64,000 bases of DNA from Paenibacillus hunanensis (GTDB lineage: Bacteria > Bacillota > Bacilli > Paenibacillales > Paenibacillaceae), in contig NZ_BMMB01000011.1 in assembly GCF_014645615.1 (NCBI RefSeq), forward strand, positions 1-64,000, given 5' to 3'. Made by a program: the position numbers and the translations under genes. Every line of letters begins with the position of its first letter. Positions within the stretch are counted from its first letter, which is position 1. Shown here piece by piece: positions 35,627-45,187 of this stretch. The notes under the pieces were generated by a model that was not told the origin of the DNA, did no database searches, and saw only the letters and a list, made by a program, of their open reading frames with translations.

Positions 35627-36883
35627 CTAGTTTTGAATGACGTTGATTTTGCTATTTTCCCAGAGTGCAATCACCTGGCCGCGGTTCTGAGCGATAATCT
35701 CCCAATCGCCGCTATGGTTGTTCCATTCATTTTCACTAAAGAAGCGTACTTCAGCGACCTTCTCGCCTGTATCCTTCAAGATGAAGCGTAGATCCTGATT
35801 TTTGTTCGACTTGGTATCGATCGTTACCTTACCGATCCATTCTGGCGCTAGCTTGATCACGAAGCGTCCCTGTTCATCACGATATTGCTGGCTGACCAGC
35901 TTGGTCAGATCAGCTCCACCGCTCCACTGATAATAGCTGGTGAACCTTGGAATCTCCGTTGGTGCAATATTTTCCCAGCCCTCTGGAATCTCAGCCATGC
36001 CAATCTCCAGAATGCCGTCATTGTTCACATCTTCACTCGTAATCTGAATGTCCTTATAGGTTGCCTGTCGACTCAGCGGGAACACATCCTTGAGCTGTCC
36101 ATCCTCCATCACGATCAGATGTGAGAAGGCAGATACGCCAAGGGTCTGATCCATGATAATTCCATTCTGATTCGCGGTAACCTTACCTGCGACCACATTA
36201 TAAAAATGGTCACTTCCGATTGTATTGACCAGATCCATCGAGCTTATCAGCTGGAAGCCCGCTTTGTAGCGATAGGCAGCAATATTCACATACCCACTAT
36301 TATTAATTTTGGTAATGACCAGATCATTAATACCGTCCCCATCCATATCAATGATGGAATAGTAGGAATATGGCATATCATCTACAATGCTGATCTTGCC
36401 CTTATCGTAGCTATAAATAACAAGCCGTTTCTGGCTGCTTTCTGAATTGCTCGTATCATTAGAATAACCGACAATCAGATCGCGATGACCATCATTAGTA
36501 ATGTCGGTAATTTCTACACTTTCCAGTGTGAAGCCGGCACTATCGATCGTATCTTTTTTCACCCACGTATCACCAGACTTCTCAAAGATCAAGCCAACAA
36601 TTCTACCCGTAGTCGTCTGATAAAAGACAATCGTCTCACTTGTGCCATCGCCGTCCAGATCGACGGTCTGAATTTTGCTGCCATTGCCGTTTTTCGGGCT
36701 CTGAATACTGGCTCCTTCAGGTAGCTCCGAGCTAATAATGCTGCTCAATGTCTGCTTATCTGATGGTAGCTCAGGTGTCTGAATGAGCGTCTTTGGATCG
36801 GCAAGTGGATTGAAGCTACAAGCACTTAACAAAAACAGCAATCCTACTGCCGCAAATAGCTTGATCCAGATACTTTTACTCAT
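35627..36883 (-). CDS. FG-GAP/VCBS-repeat lipoprotein
   Basis: 418 residues. Lipobox LLSAC (Cys-22) predicts membrane anchoring. The mature part contains repeated calcium-loop-like segments DLDGDGTSE, DITNDGHRDL, DMDGDGINDL and DVNNDGILE at ~45-65 residue intervals, indicating an integrin-like beta-propeller, plus a unique C-terminal domain. No enzymatic motif. It lies between a PhnC-like ATPase gene and a two-component system on the same strand. A sensing or signalling role is inference only. Confidence 0.85.
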   Translation of the reverse strand: MSKSIWIKLFAAVGLLFLLSACSFNPLADPKTLIQTPELPSDKQTLSSIISSELPEGASIQSPKNGNGSKIQTVDLDGDGTSETIVFYQTTTGRIVGLIFEKSGDTWVKKDTIDSAGFTLESVEITDITNDGHRDLIVGYSNDTSNSESSQKRLVIYSYDKGKISIVDDMPYSYYSIIDMDGDGINDLVITKINNSGYVNIAAYRYKAGFQLISSMDLVNTIGSDHFYNVVAGKVTANQNGIIMDQTLGVSAFSHLIVMEDGQLKDVFPLSRQATYKDIQITSEDVNNDGILEIGMAEIPEGWENIAPTEIPRFTSYYQWSGGADLTKLVSQQYRDEQGRFVIKLAPEWIGKVTIDTKSNKNQDLRFILKDTGEKVAEVRFFSENEWNNHSGDWEIIAQNRGQVIALWENSKINVIQN

Positions 36884-37034
36884 GATATCACTCTTTCATT
36901 TCAAGTAGCGCTGCGCCACCTGTTGAATTTCATATTCCAGACATCATGTACTGCTCAAGATGTCATGCTGTACCCTGCTCGCAAGCCTGCAAGCTACGTA
37001 ACAGCTGTCTATGTAGACAAGATAGATTGCGGAA

Positions 37035-37769
37035 TCAGATCAATTTGCTGCGCTCGGCACTGGTCAGTCTGCGTCCCTTCACGTCAAACATAATCCGACC
37101 TTCCTGCAAGCCGATAATACGTGTCGCATAGCGCTCCGCAAGCTCCAGCGGAATGACCGAGATCACTGTTAGTCGTTCACTTGAACATAAGCCGCGTAAC
37201 GTTTTGATCACTTCCTCACCAGAGCGAGGGTCAAGCCCGGTGATCGGTTCATCAGCGAGAATAACCTTGGCACCATGAGCGAGCGCACGGGCGATCGCTA
37301 CACGCTGCTTTTCACCACCGCTTAATGTGCCTGCCTTCTGATGCGCTTTGTCGAGCAGTCCGAGTGTTTCCAGCACATCCATCGCACCCATATAATCATC
37401 GGAGCGTACCATCCCTGTGAGCATACGCCAGAGGGGCGTTTGTCCCATTTGACCGATCAGCACGGTTTTGAGAGCTGTACGCTCTGGATGAAGCTGTGGG
37501 CTTTGCTCCAGATACGACCACTCCTTACTCAGCTTGCGCTTACCGCTAAAGCCTGCTTTCAAAATATCGGTATCCCCTACACGAAAGTTACCTTCGCTCC
37601 AGCTTTCTTTCATCGCCAGGCATTTGAGCAGCATGCTTTTACCGCTACCGCTAGGTCCCACAAGTGCAATCATTTCGCCATGCTGAATTTCCAGGCTAAT
37701 ATGATCCAGCACCTTGGTTTTATTCTCACCGACCGCTTTGGTCAGATTATCAATTTGAATCATCGACAT
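37035..37769 (-). CDS. PhnC-like ABC ATPase lacking the H-loop histidine
   Basis: 244 residues, soluble ATPase with Walker A GPSGSGKS, signature LSGGEKQRVAIARAL, Walker B VILADEP and D-loop GLDPRSG, most like phosphonate importer ATPases. Where that family has LHQVDLA, it reads VIPLELA, so the switch histidine is Ile. Transport activity may be impaired. No permease or binding-protein gene is adjacent. It could be the first gene of a run with the FG-GAP lipoprotein and two-component genes (152-nt gap). The start is ambiguous: two ATG codons (37769, 37763) with only a weak AAGGGCGG site. Confidence 0.85.
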   Translation of the reverse strand: MSMIQIDNLTKAVGENKTKVLDHISLEIQHGEMIALVGPSGSGKSMLLKCLAMKESWSEGNFRVGDTDILKAGFSGKRKLSKEWSYLEQSPQLHPERTALKTVLIGQMGQTPLWRMLTGMVRSDDYMGAMDVLETLGLLDKAHQKAGTLSGGEKQRVAIARALAHGAKVILADEPITGLDPRSGEEVIKTLRGLCSSERLTVISVIPLELAERYATRIIGLQEGRIMFDVKGRRLTSAERSKLI

Positions 37770-37930
37770 CTACTACAGACCGCCCTTCTAAGCTGTTGCT
37801 GAAACGATAATATTCTGATTTTTTTGAGAACCATACATACGAGGTGAAATGAAAAAAGATTTTTGCGCGAGCAAAATATCGTACTATTCTTCTATTCTAT
37901 AGTTTAGGGGAAAAAGCGAATAAATGCCAT

Positions 37931-39157
37931 CTATGACGACATTTTATTTTGCTTTTGCCTGAATAATACACCCAATAGTGCAAAGATCACATAACAACCG
38001 CCGAGTAACCAGAATAGACTCGAAGCGGAGCCCATCTCGATTCCCTTACCACCAACCGCCGGCCCGACAATGCTACCAAAATTAAAATGAAACGAAGCAA
38101 GCACATTGGCAGCTGGTAAATAGGCTCGTGGCAGCACGTCTGCCGCATACGCAAGACCAAGCGAGAAAAACGAGCCGACTAGCCCGCCGGCTACTGCAAA
38201 TAGAATGGCAATCGCAACCAGCTTCGTACCTGCAAATGGAACAAGCATGAAAAGTAATCCACCGAGCGCACCTGCCAGCATTAGAACGCGTTTACGTCCC
38301 CAGCGATCGCTCAAAATTCCAAGCGGAAGCTGTAATATAAGCCCGCCGACGCCGATAAAAGGAAGTAAGTAGGCAATCTGATCCGTCGATAATCCGGTAC
38401 GTAGTCCATAGACCGGAAAATTACTGTTCATTGCCGCTTCCATGTAGCCATACAGCAATGCTGGAATGAGCGCATACCAGGCAAGTCGATAACTTCGTAC
38501 AAACCGTCCCTTTTCCGGCTTCATCGCTTCACCGCGTCCTGGTCCACCGGATGGAAGCTTCCACCAGACGAGTAATGCCACGATGATAAACACGATGGCC
38601 ATCAGCAGGAATGGCACCGCCATTCCCCAGTCCAGTAATGAGATGCCTAGTGGGCCAATGCTAAAGCCAATCCCGTAGGAAATGCCGTAGATGGACAGAT
38701 TGCGTCCGCGATTCTCTGGCGAGGTAACCATCAATACCCACAACTGAGCGACATAATGGATGGCACTATCTCCAATACCGACCAGCAACCGAAGCACAAA
38801 CCAGAATGCAACTCCCGGAACAAGCGGGAATAGCGGCAATGCGATAATCACAATGAGTAAGCCGAGCAATAGTAGCTTTTTAAAGCCAAGCCTGCCGACC
38901 AGTCTTTCCGCCATTAGCGTCATTGCAAAGGAGCCGACGTACAATGCTGCGGCATTCAAGCCATTCAGTGTCGACGATACACCCATTTTTTCCAAAAAGA
39001 TGGCCAGTACGGGTAATAGCATCCCCTGACTTAATCCCGCACTAATGATGGCGAGTACAAGAATCACGAAGTGCATCGTCTGATGCCCGTTCGCTTCTGG
39101 TGAAGCTGATGTAACATGATTCGGGTTAGTCTTGTCTTGTTTTGTCTTGTTGAACAC
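37931..39157 (-). CDS. MFS transporter
   Basis: 408 residues, 12 predicted helices, with the family motif GILSDRWGRKRVLML in the middle loop and GERLVGRLG-like text after helix 2. Probably a multidrug or metabolite efflux carrier. The start is a GTG at 39157 with GGAGG 9 nt upstream. The soluble N-terminal ~25 residues are Lys/Asn-rich. It is divergent from the ArsR-type gene. Confidence 0.88.
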   Translation of the reverse strand: MFNKTKQDKTNPNHVTSASPEANGHQTMHFVILVLAIISAGLSQGMLLPVLAIFLEKMGVSSTLNGLNAAALYVGSFAMTLMAERLVGRLGFKKLLLLGLLIVIIALPLFPLVPGVAFWFVLRLLVGIGDSAIHYVAQLWVLMVTSPENRGRNLSIYGISYGIGFSIGPLGISLLDWGMAVPFLLMAIVFIIVALLVWWKLPSGGPGRGEAMKPEKGRFVRSYRLAWYALIPALLYGYMEAAMNSNFPVYGLRTGLSTDQIAYLLPFIGVGGLILQLPLGILSDRWGRKRVLMLAGALGGLLFMLVPFAGTKLVAIAILFAVAGGLVGSFFSLGLAYAADVLPRAYLPAANVLASFHFNFGSIVGPAVGGKGIEMGSASSLFWLLGGCYVIFALLGVLFRQKQNKMSS

Positions 39158-39418
39158 AGATGCGATCCTCCAGATTAGTCACTTATTTTACAAAGTGTGC
39201 GTTTTATGATGTAATTTAATGATGGTTGTTCCGTATGTAAACGTGTATGGAAACAGGTATGAAAACAAATCAGACCATCCGAACATTATAGTGGACAATC
39301 CGTAGGTGAACAAGCCATAATAAGCACAACAGGGATTTAGGAATCAGCTCCTGTTTTTCAGTATTTCCTATACGAGGAAGCTGACTGCTACCGATTATAT
39401 TTGGGAGGTCTTGGTTTC

Positions 39419-40339
39419 ATGAGCTATCAGGTGAAAATAGACGTTTCCCCGGTCTACGATCTGCTCGGCAGTTTTATGGTCTATGTGACCAAAAAATGGA
39501 TTCGTGATATCGATCTCGGCCCCGAATGGATCAGGGAAATTGATAATAGGTTAAGTAAAGATGTGCGCTCGGCTATTTTGGAAGCATCTTCATGGCCGTT
39601 TGATGATTATGATGCGTTGTATGCTTGGGCAAGCTGCCGTACACGTGAAGGCACGGTACGTGATTTCCTGCACCATTTGGAAGCCACGTCAGCAGCGGCG
39701 ATGTGGAATGAGATTCACCCCCTGATGCCTGGCTTGACCGAAAGTGAAGCGGCACGTATTCAGCAAAGCTATGCTCCACTACTCAAGCTGTGGTATGAGC
39801 ATTATTTTAACGAGCTTGAAGATGAGATCATGACCCTCATCACCGAAGATGGCGAAGAGAAAATGCGCCTGCTTGACAAAATGGACCCGGCCGCATTGAT
39901 CGAATACGCATCAGGCGGACTAGTTGTACCGGAAATGCAAGGCTTGAACACAGTCATTCTGTTCCCAACCGTGCATAACCGCCCGATTAATACGTACTGC
40001 TTCTATGAGGGCTTTCTGCTGATTCAGTATCCAGTCGATGTACATGAGGAAGGCGAAGAAGATCCACCTAATGTGCTGCTTCGCATGACCCGTGCATTAT
40101 CTGATCCGGAGCGACTCCGAATGCTTCGTTATATCGGTGGCGATGAGCCCCGTTCCCTGCAAGATATGGCCCATGATCTGCTACAGCCACAGGAGACATT
40201 GATGCATCATCTGATGATGCTACGTGTTGCTGGACTGCTACGCATTCATCTGGGCAGAGAGGATATTGATCGGTTCAGCCTGCGCCAGGACGGTGCGTCC
40301 GAGCTACAGCTGTTCCTTGAATCGTATATCCGTATTTAA
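39419..40339 (+). CDS. ArsR-type winged-helix transcriptional regulator
   Basis: 306 residues. The C-terminal ~80 residues form an ArsR-like HTH (MTRALSDPERLRMLRYIG ... LMHHLMMLRVAGLLRI). The N-terminal 220 residues are a helical domain typical of long ArsR-like regulators in Bacilli. No metal-binding Cys pairs. The start is set at 39419 (MSYQVKID) after GGGAGG (10 nt). It is followed 12 nt later by the HAD gene, so an operon is likely. Ligand unknown. Confidence 0.85.
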   Translation: MSYQVKIDVSPVYDLLGSFMVYVTKKWIRDIDLGPEWIREIDNRLSKDVRSAILEASSWPFDDYDALYAWASCRTREGTVRDFLHHLEATSAAAMWNEIHPLMPGLTESEAARIQQSYAPLLKLWYEHYFNELEDEIMTLITEDGEEKMRLLDKMDPAALIEYASGGLVVPEMQGLNTVILFPTVHNRPINTYCFYEGFLLIQYPVDVHEEGEEDPPNVLLRMTRALSDPERLRMLRYIGGDEPRSLQDMAHDLLQPQETLMHHLMMLRVAGLLRIHLGREDIDRFSLRQDGASELQLFLESYIRI

Positions 40340-40351
40340 GGAGTGAACTTC

Positions 40352-41119
40352 ATGAAAGACATTCGACACCAGCATCTGATCTTCGATATGGATGATACGT
40401 TGATCTACTGTAACAAATACTTTAATTCGATTTTGGATGAATTCATTAGCCTGGTATCGGGCTGGTTTAAGGAATATGGAATCGAAATGGATACGATCCG
40501 GCAAAAGCAAATCGAAATCGATGTTGCCGGTGTGCATCAGGTCGGCTTCGCTAGCGAGCATTTCCCGGCTTCGCTGGTAGAAACGTACCGACACTTTGCT
40601 CGCTTGTACGGTCGTCCTCTAGCTGAGCGTGAGGAACGCCAGCTGCGTCTTCTCGGCAGCAGTGTGTATGAGCAAGAAGTCGAGCCTTATCCTGGCATGG
40701 TCGATACGCTAGAGCATTTACAGCAAGAAGGCCATACACTGTATCTGTATACAGGCGGCGAAACGGCTATTCAGCAGCGTAAAATTGACCAGATGAAGCT
40801 TAGCACATTTTTTGATGATCGTATTTTCATTCGCCAGCACAAAAATATTCGTGCACTGGAAGAGATTATTACGACGCAGCTTCTGCCGCGCATGGATACG
40901 TGGATGATTGGTAATTCACTACGCTCCGATGTGCAGCCGGCTCTACAGGCAGCGCTGAACACGATCTACATTAAGCAGGAGCATGAATGGGCATACGATA
41001 TTGTTCAGCTTCAAACTGGTACGGAGCAATCGTTCCATACTGTAGCCAAGCTGACAGAGGTGCCACATACGATTCAGCAGCATCTTCATATTTACGATAA
41101 CAAACGGACCTGGGGTTAA
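40352..41119 (+). CDS. HAD superfamily hydrolase
   Basis: 255 residues. The catalytic DxD is FDMDDT (Asp-12, Asp-14), with motif II YLYTGG, a Lys in IDQMKLS, and motif IV GNSLRSDVQPAL. The cap domain is helical. It is probably a small-molecule phosphatase. The start at 40352 has AAGGAG 8 nt upstream. The stop lies in the loop of the gene's own terminator. Confidence 0.9.
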   Translation: MKDIRHQHLIFDMDDTLIYCNKYFNSILDEFISLVSGWFKEYGIEMDTIRQKQIEIDVAGVHQVGFASEHFPASLVETYRHFARLYGRPLAEREERQLRLLGSSVYEQEVEPYPGMVDTLEHLQQEGHTLYLYTGGETAIQQRKIDQMKLSTFFDDRIFIRQHKNIRALEEIITTQLLPRMDTWMIGNSLRSDVQPALQAALNTIYIKQEHEWAYDIVQLQTGTEQSFHTVAKLTEVPHTIQQHLHIYDNKRTWG

Positions 41120-41136
41120 ATCCTGGTCCGTTTTTA
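41102..41136 (+). terminator. Terminator of HAD gene
   Basis: AAACGGACC pairs with GGTCCGTTT and is followed by TTT. The TAA stop (41117-41119) is within the 14-nt loop. Confidence 0.8.
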
Positions 41137-41296
41137 TTTATTTGCAGAGGTGGTTGTATTGCTTGCTCATGGTTTGTCGAGAGCTATGCTAGTGTGTAGC
41201 GTGTTTGTTGCATGTATTGCGCTGAGTTCATATATCGTATCTGTTGAGTTTATGGCGTCTGGTGGATGTGTTGCATGTGTTGCATACACCACTTCA

Positions 41297-41402
41297 GACC
41301 AAGAACATGCCAACGACCTCCGGTTAAACCAGGATACTTTGAATGGTGAGAAAGATGGCGTATCCTGGCTTAAAGGTCGGTCTTTTGGCATTGTTCTTGG
41401 TC
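41297..41402. repeat. Dispersed hairpin element, copy 1
   Basis: A 106-bp imperfect palindrome. Outer stem GACCAAGAAC/GTTCTTGGTC, then TGCCAA/TTGGCA, CGACCT/AGGTCG and inner stem CCAGGATAC/GTATCCTGG around a ~22-nt loop. It is very similar to 44570-44674 and 47954-48059, in the same orientation, with compensatory changes in the stems. Similarity extends ~12 bp outside (ACCACTTCA before, CTTCCG after). It is located between the convergent HAD and topB genes. No coding potential is evident; open frames across it are by-products of the palindrome. Confidence 0.9.
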
Positions 41403-41534
41403 TTCCGTTATGTGCTAGAGCAGGCTTTTTGCTGGTTGTAAGACAAGAACAAGCAAAAAGTGGCATTCATGAGTAACTAACAATAATTGTATTCAAATTT
41501 TTAGATATTCAGGCCGTTGGGTATTCCAAAACTC

Positions 41535-41566
41535 AGGTGTTTAGGTGTTTAGGTGTTTAGGTGTTT
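41535..41566. repeat. Four tandem copies of an 8-bp unit
   Basis: AGGTGTTT is repeated four times without interruption, in the non-coding gap between the HAD and topB genes. Otherwise the gap 41403-41779 shows nothing. Confidence 0.9.
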
Positions 41567-41779
41567 AAATCATTTTATTTTTCTGTACTTCTATACAATA
41601 TATATAAAATATATCATACGCCTCTATTATCGCTGACGATAAAGAAATATCTGAACGAATGAACAAAGGTTATGCGATCATGCACTTTCACACAACATAA
41701 ATCAATAACATGAACCCTGCGGCAGTGTGATTATGACAAGCTACTATTGCGATTACATTGTTATCGCTACTATTATCGC

Positions 41780-44281
41780 TCACTGTGATTCCGCTTTTTC
41801 TACGCCCAGCTTACCCGTTTCTCGATCCAACAGGCGAATGCGAGCCTTGAAGGCTTCTCCTCCGCGTTTGAAGGTGAGTACCTGGCTTTCACCCTTGAGC
41901 AGTAAAGCTTTGAGCATTTGGATCGATACGCTTTTGCCTGCGAATTCTTTCCAGATGACAAAGCCGCAGCCCTGGCGGAAATGGGAGCAACCGTAGCCCT
42001 TTTTGCCTTCGATAATCGTTCCACCACAGCCGCTACGCGGACAAGCACCGAGAGCGGTATGCGCTGGTGAAGCTGATCCATGGGATGCAGCAGACCGCGT
42101 ACGCGTCGCTGATGATATGGATGCTTCGGCTTCATATGAGCTGGACGTGTTACGGTTACTTGTCGCAGTAGAGCTTCCAGCGGTCATAGAGCGACTGGAG
42201 GTGTACCCGTCTTCATTCTCTGGTGGCGGCGCAGGCAACGGTAGATCATCTGGCATATTACTAGCATTGGATGAACGAGAGCCTGATTTGCCACGTGTGC
42301 TTGTACCGCGCTTGGAGCCTGAGCCTGTAGCTGATGAAGCACGTGTAGTACTGGAGGAACGACTGCTGCTGCGAGCAGTGCGTTTACCCTTTCCTTTGCC
42401 ACGTGCTCCTTCATCACCGAAAATATCCGCGGCGGCTGGTGTTTGGGTGCGTACTTTATTGACGACCAATCCAGCGAATTTTTTGACACTTTCTAAAAAG
42501 CGATCGGGGTCGGCTTCTCCACGCGAAATTTGATTCAGGCGACGCTCCCATTGTCCGGTCATTTCGGGTGAGGTTAACAGCTCTACACCAGCAGCTCGAA
42601 TCAGCTCAATCGCAGCACGACCTTTTAAGGCGAGCTCGATCTTTTTCCCTTTCGCCTGCACATAGCCTACCTGCTTGAGACGCTCGATCGTTGCTGCTCG
42701 CGTGGCTGGTGTGCCCAGACCCGATTCCTTCATCGCATCGCGCAGTTCTTCATTCTCAATCTGCTTACCGGCACTCTCCATCGCTTTCAGCAATGTACCC
42801 TCGGTGTAAGGCTTAGGTGGCTGGGTTTCCTTTTCCTTCACTTCCGCTTTACGACATTGAACAGGTAGCTTGCTGTCCAGCACGAAGGGCTTGTCCGTTT
42901 CGACTTCCTCCTGCTGCTCTTCATTGTCGCCGTCACGAGTGCTACGCTTCGTTTTGCTGCCTGATTTGGCTTTATCCTTATCTGGCAGTGTGACTTTCCA
43001 GCCAAGTGAGAGCAGCTCCTTGACATTAGTGCGGAACGTTTCCTGCTCGACTACAGTTAATACCGTGTGCTGCTTATATTCGGCAGGTGGGTAAAACTGT
43101 GCAAGAAAGCGTCGTACGATCAGATCATACAGCTGCTGCTCTTCCTTACTCAGTGTGCCTGGTTTTTTCAATGTAGGCAAAATCGCATGGTGATCCTCTA
43201 CTCGCGCTGGGTTACATACTGCCTTGTTCCCTGTATGCACCCGACTACGCTCTGCGCCACCTGCCAGCTCAGCATATTCGCCATTTTGCAGCATACCGAG
43301 CACCTTTTGCATGCCATCGATATTTTCTTTGGTTACATAGTTGGAGTTGGTACGCGGATACGAAATGACCTTATGCCGCTCGTACAATGCTTGCGCGACA
43401 TCCAATGTCTTTTTCGCGGAAAATCCGAACTTCGCATTGGCATCGCGCTGTAATAGGGTCAGATCATACAGCTTATATGGGTATTCCTTCGTTTCCTTGA
43501 TCTCATACTTGCTGATCTTGCCTTCCTTTCCCTGTACCTTAGCTACGATCGCCTCACCCTTCGCTTTGTCGGTGAGTCGCTCTTCACCCTGCCATACGCC
43601 TTCATACGTTTTGCTTGGTTGCTTGAAGGTCGCTCGCACCTCGTAAAAGGTCTGAGATGTAAAGTTTTCGATCTCCTTTTGCCGATCATAGATCAGCGCC
43701 AGCACGGGCGTCTGTACACGCCCAACAGATAACAGATTATTATGCTTGGTCGTAAAGGCACGCGATGCATTCATACCAATGAGCCAATCTGCCTCACTAC
43801 GTGCACGCGCCGCCTGCGTCAAATTCTCAAACTCACTGCCATCGCGCAACTGATCAAAGCCCTTACGGATACTTTCCGCGGTCAAGTCTGAGATCCATAA
43901 ACGCTTCACCGGCTGACGCAGCTTGAGCTGACGCTGAATAAGCGCAAAAATATGCTGACCCTCTCGCCCGGCATCGCAGGCATTCACGATACGATCGCAA
44001 CGCTTTGCCAGATCTCCGATCACTTTAAGCTGATCCTTTGTACGTGGGTTCGGCACGATTTTGAATTGCTCTGGAATAATCGGCAGATCGCCAAAGTTCC
44101 AGCGCTTGTATTTGGAATCATACGCCTCTGGCTCTGCAAGCCCGATTAGATGCCCAATCGCCCATGTGATCACATAGCGTTCGCCTTCGATATACGTACG
44201 CTGATTTTTCGCACCTGGCTCGATCACAGCCGCAATATTACGTCCCATATCCGGCTTTTCGGCAATAACAAGAATTTTCAT
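41780..44281 (-). CDS. topB: DNA topoisomerase III (type IA)
   Basis: 833 residues. It relaxes and decatenates DNA through a transient single-strand break. The Toprim domain opens the chain (MKILVIAEKPDMGR; acidic DAGREGQ). The active-site tyrosine is in VISYPRTNSNYV, where Asn replaces the Asp usual in YPRTDS. After ~650 there is a Ser/Arg/Thr/Gly-rich low-complexity tract, then a zinc-ribbon-like end (CPRSGCGGT ... GCSHFRQGC). The start at 44281 has AAAGGA 8 nt upstream. An ATG 42 codons earlier is not supported. Confidence 0.94.
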   Translation of the reverse strand: MKILVIAEKPDMGRNIAAVIEPGAKNQRTYIEGERYVITWAIGHLIGLAEPEAYDSKYKRWNFGDLPIIPEQFKIVPNPRTKDQLKVIGDLAKRCDRIVNACDAGREGQHIFALIQRQLKLRQPVKRLWISDLTAESIRKGFDQLRDGSEFENLTQAARARSEADWLIGMNASRAFTTKHNNLLSVGRVQTPVLALIYDRQKEIENFTSQTFYEVRATFKQPSKTYEGVWQGEERLTDKAKGEAIVAKVQGKEGKISKYEIKETKEYPYKLYDLTLLQRDANAKFGFSAKKTLDVAQALYERHKVISYPRTNSNYVTKENIDGMQKVLGMLQNGEYAELAGGAERSRVHTGNKAVCNPARVEDHHAILPTLKKPGTLSKEEQQLYDLIVRRFLAQFYPPAEYKQHTVLTVVEQETFRTNVKELLSLGWKVTLPDKDKAKSGSKTKRSTRDGDNEEQQEEVETDKPFVLDSKLPVQCRKAEVKEKETQPPKPYTEGTLLKAMESAGKQIENEELRDAMKESGLGTPATRAATIERLKQVGYVQAKGKKIELALKGRAAIELIRAAGVELLTSPEMTGQWERRLNQISRGEADPDRFLESVKKFAGLVVNKVRTQTPAAADIFGDEGARGKGKGKRTARSSSRSSSTTRASSATGSGSKRGTSTRGKSGSRSSNASNMPDDLPLPAPPPENEDGYTSSRSMTAGSSTATSNRNTSSSYEAEASISSATRTRSAASHGSASPAHTALGACPRSGCGGTIIEGKKGYGCSHFRQGCGFVIWKEFAGKSVSIQMLKALLLKGESQVLTFKRGGEAFKARIRLLDRETGKLGVEKAESQ

Positions 44282-44569
44282 GCTTTCATTCCTTTCTCGG
44301 AATGGTGGTAGTTTGTATAGATTAGGATGCTGAGCTTGTATGCTATCGTTGCTTTTATGATGATTTTTTACAAAGTAGCTATGCTCAGCACTATAGATTT
44401 TTGGCAAAAAAAGGAGCTACACTCTGGAGTGCAGCCCTTGTTTTCCACGATCACTTAACTCTATTTTAGTATAGCACAAGCTGGCTATGCGTAAAAGTAT
44501 GTGCATGTTTGGGGAGGATTGCACTGCATTGGAATTTGTTTTGGCTGATGTTTGGTAGACACCGCTCCA

Positions 44570-44674
44570 GGCAAAGAACATGCCAGCGACCTCCGGTTAA
44601 GCCGGAATACTTGAATGGTGGAAAAGAAGGCGTATTCCGGCTTAAAGGTCGGTCTTTTGGCATTGTTCTTTGCC
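44570..44674. repeat. Dispersed hairpin element, copy 2
   Basis: 105 bp, same family as 41297-41402. Outer stem GGCAAAGAAC/GTTCTTTGCC and inner stem CCGGAATAC/GTATTCCGG. Both differ from copy 1 by paired changes that keep base pairing. It is located upstream of topB and downstream of gltD. The rest of the gap 44282-45002 holds nothing clear. Confidence 0.9.
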
Positions 44675-45002
44675 TTCCGCTCTGTGGGTATGCTTCATCT
44701 GTGCTGGAAAATAGAATATACCATAGTATGAAAAACGAGCAATATCCGTGTAGATAGGGGATTCGTTATTTTAAGCTATTGTTTGGGCGGATACTTATTG
44801 TGCAATAGCATAGGAGGTAGAATTGGGAATATACAGAAGAGACAGATAGACGCGATGTGTGCTTAAAGTAACATAGAAGTTGGCATGAATGAGGGGATTG
44901 GGCAATGGGGTCTGATAGATATGGATAAGCACTACATGATTAGAGCTATATTTAGAGCTCTATATGATTGTGTGTGAAATAGGGTTCTGTATGAATAAAG
45001 AT

Positions 45003-45048
45003 AAAAAAAGACTCTATCTATGCTTATGTGCATAGGATAGAGTCTTTG
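45003..45048 (-). terminator. Terminator of gltD
   Basis: AAAGACTCTATC and GATAGAGTCTTT pair, with an extra CTATG/CATAG helix inside. The minus strand ends in seven T. It lies 140 nt after gltD. Confidence 0.75.
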
Positions 45049-45187
45049 GGAATACTTTTCGGCTTCACTTTGTATAGATGAAGTGAAAGCAATTTTTATT
45101 TTGTTGATCCACATCTACGTATTAAGGAAAGATTATAAACTAGAATGCTGGTACAAATAGATCGGTTTGTCATACAAGTGCTACAAA

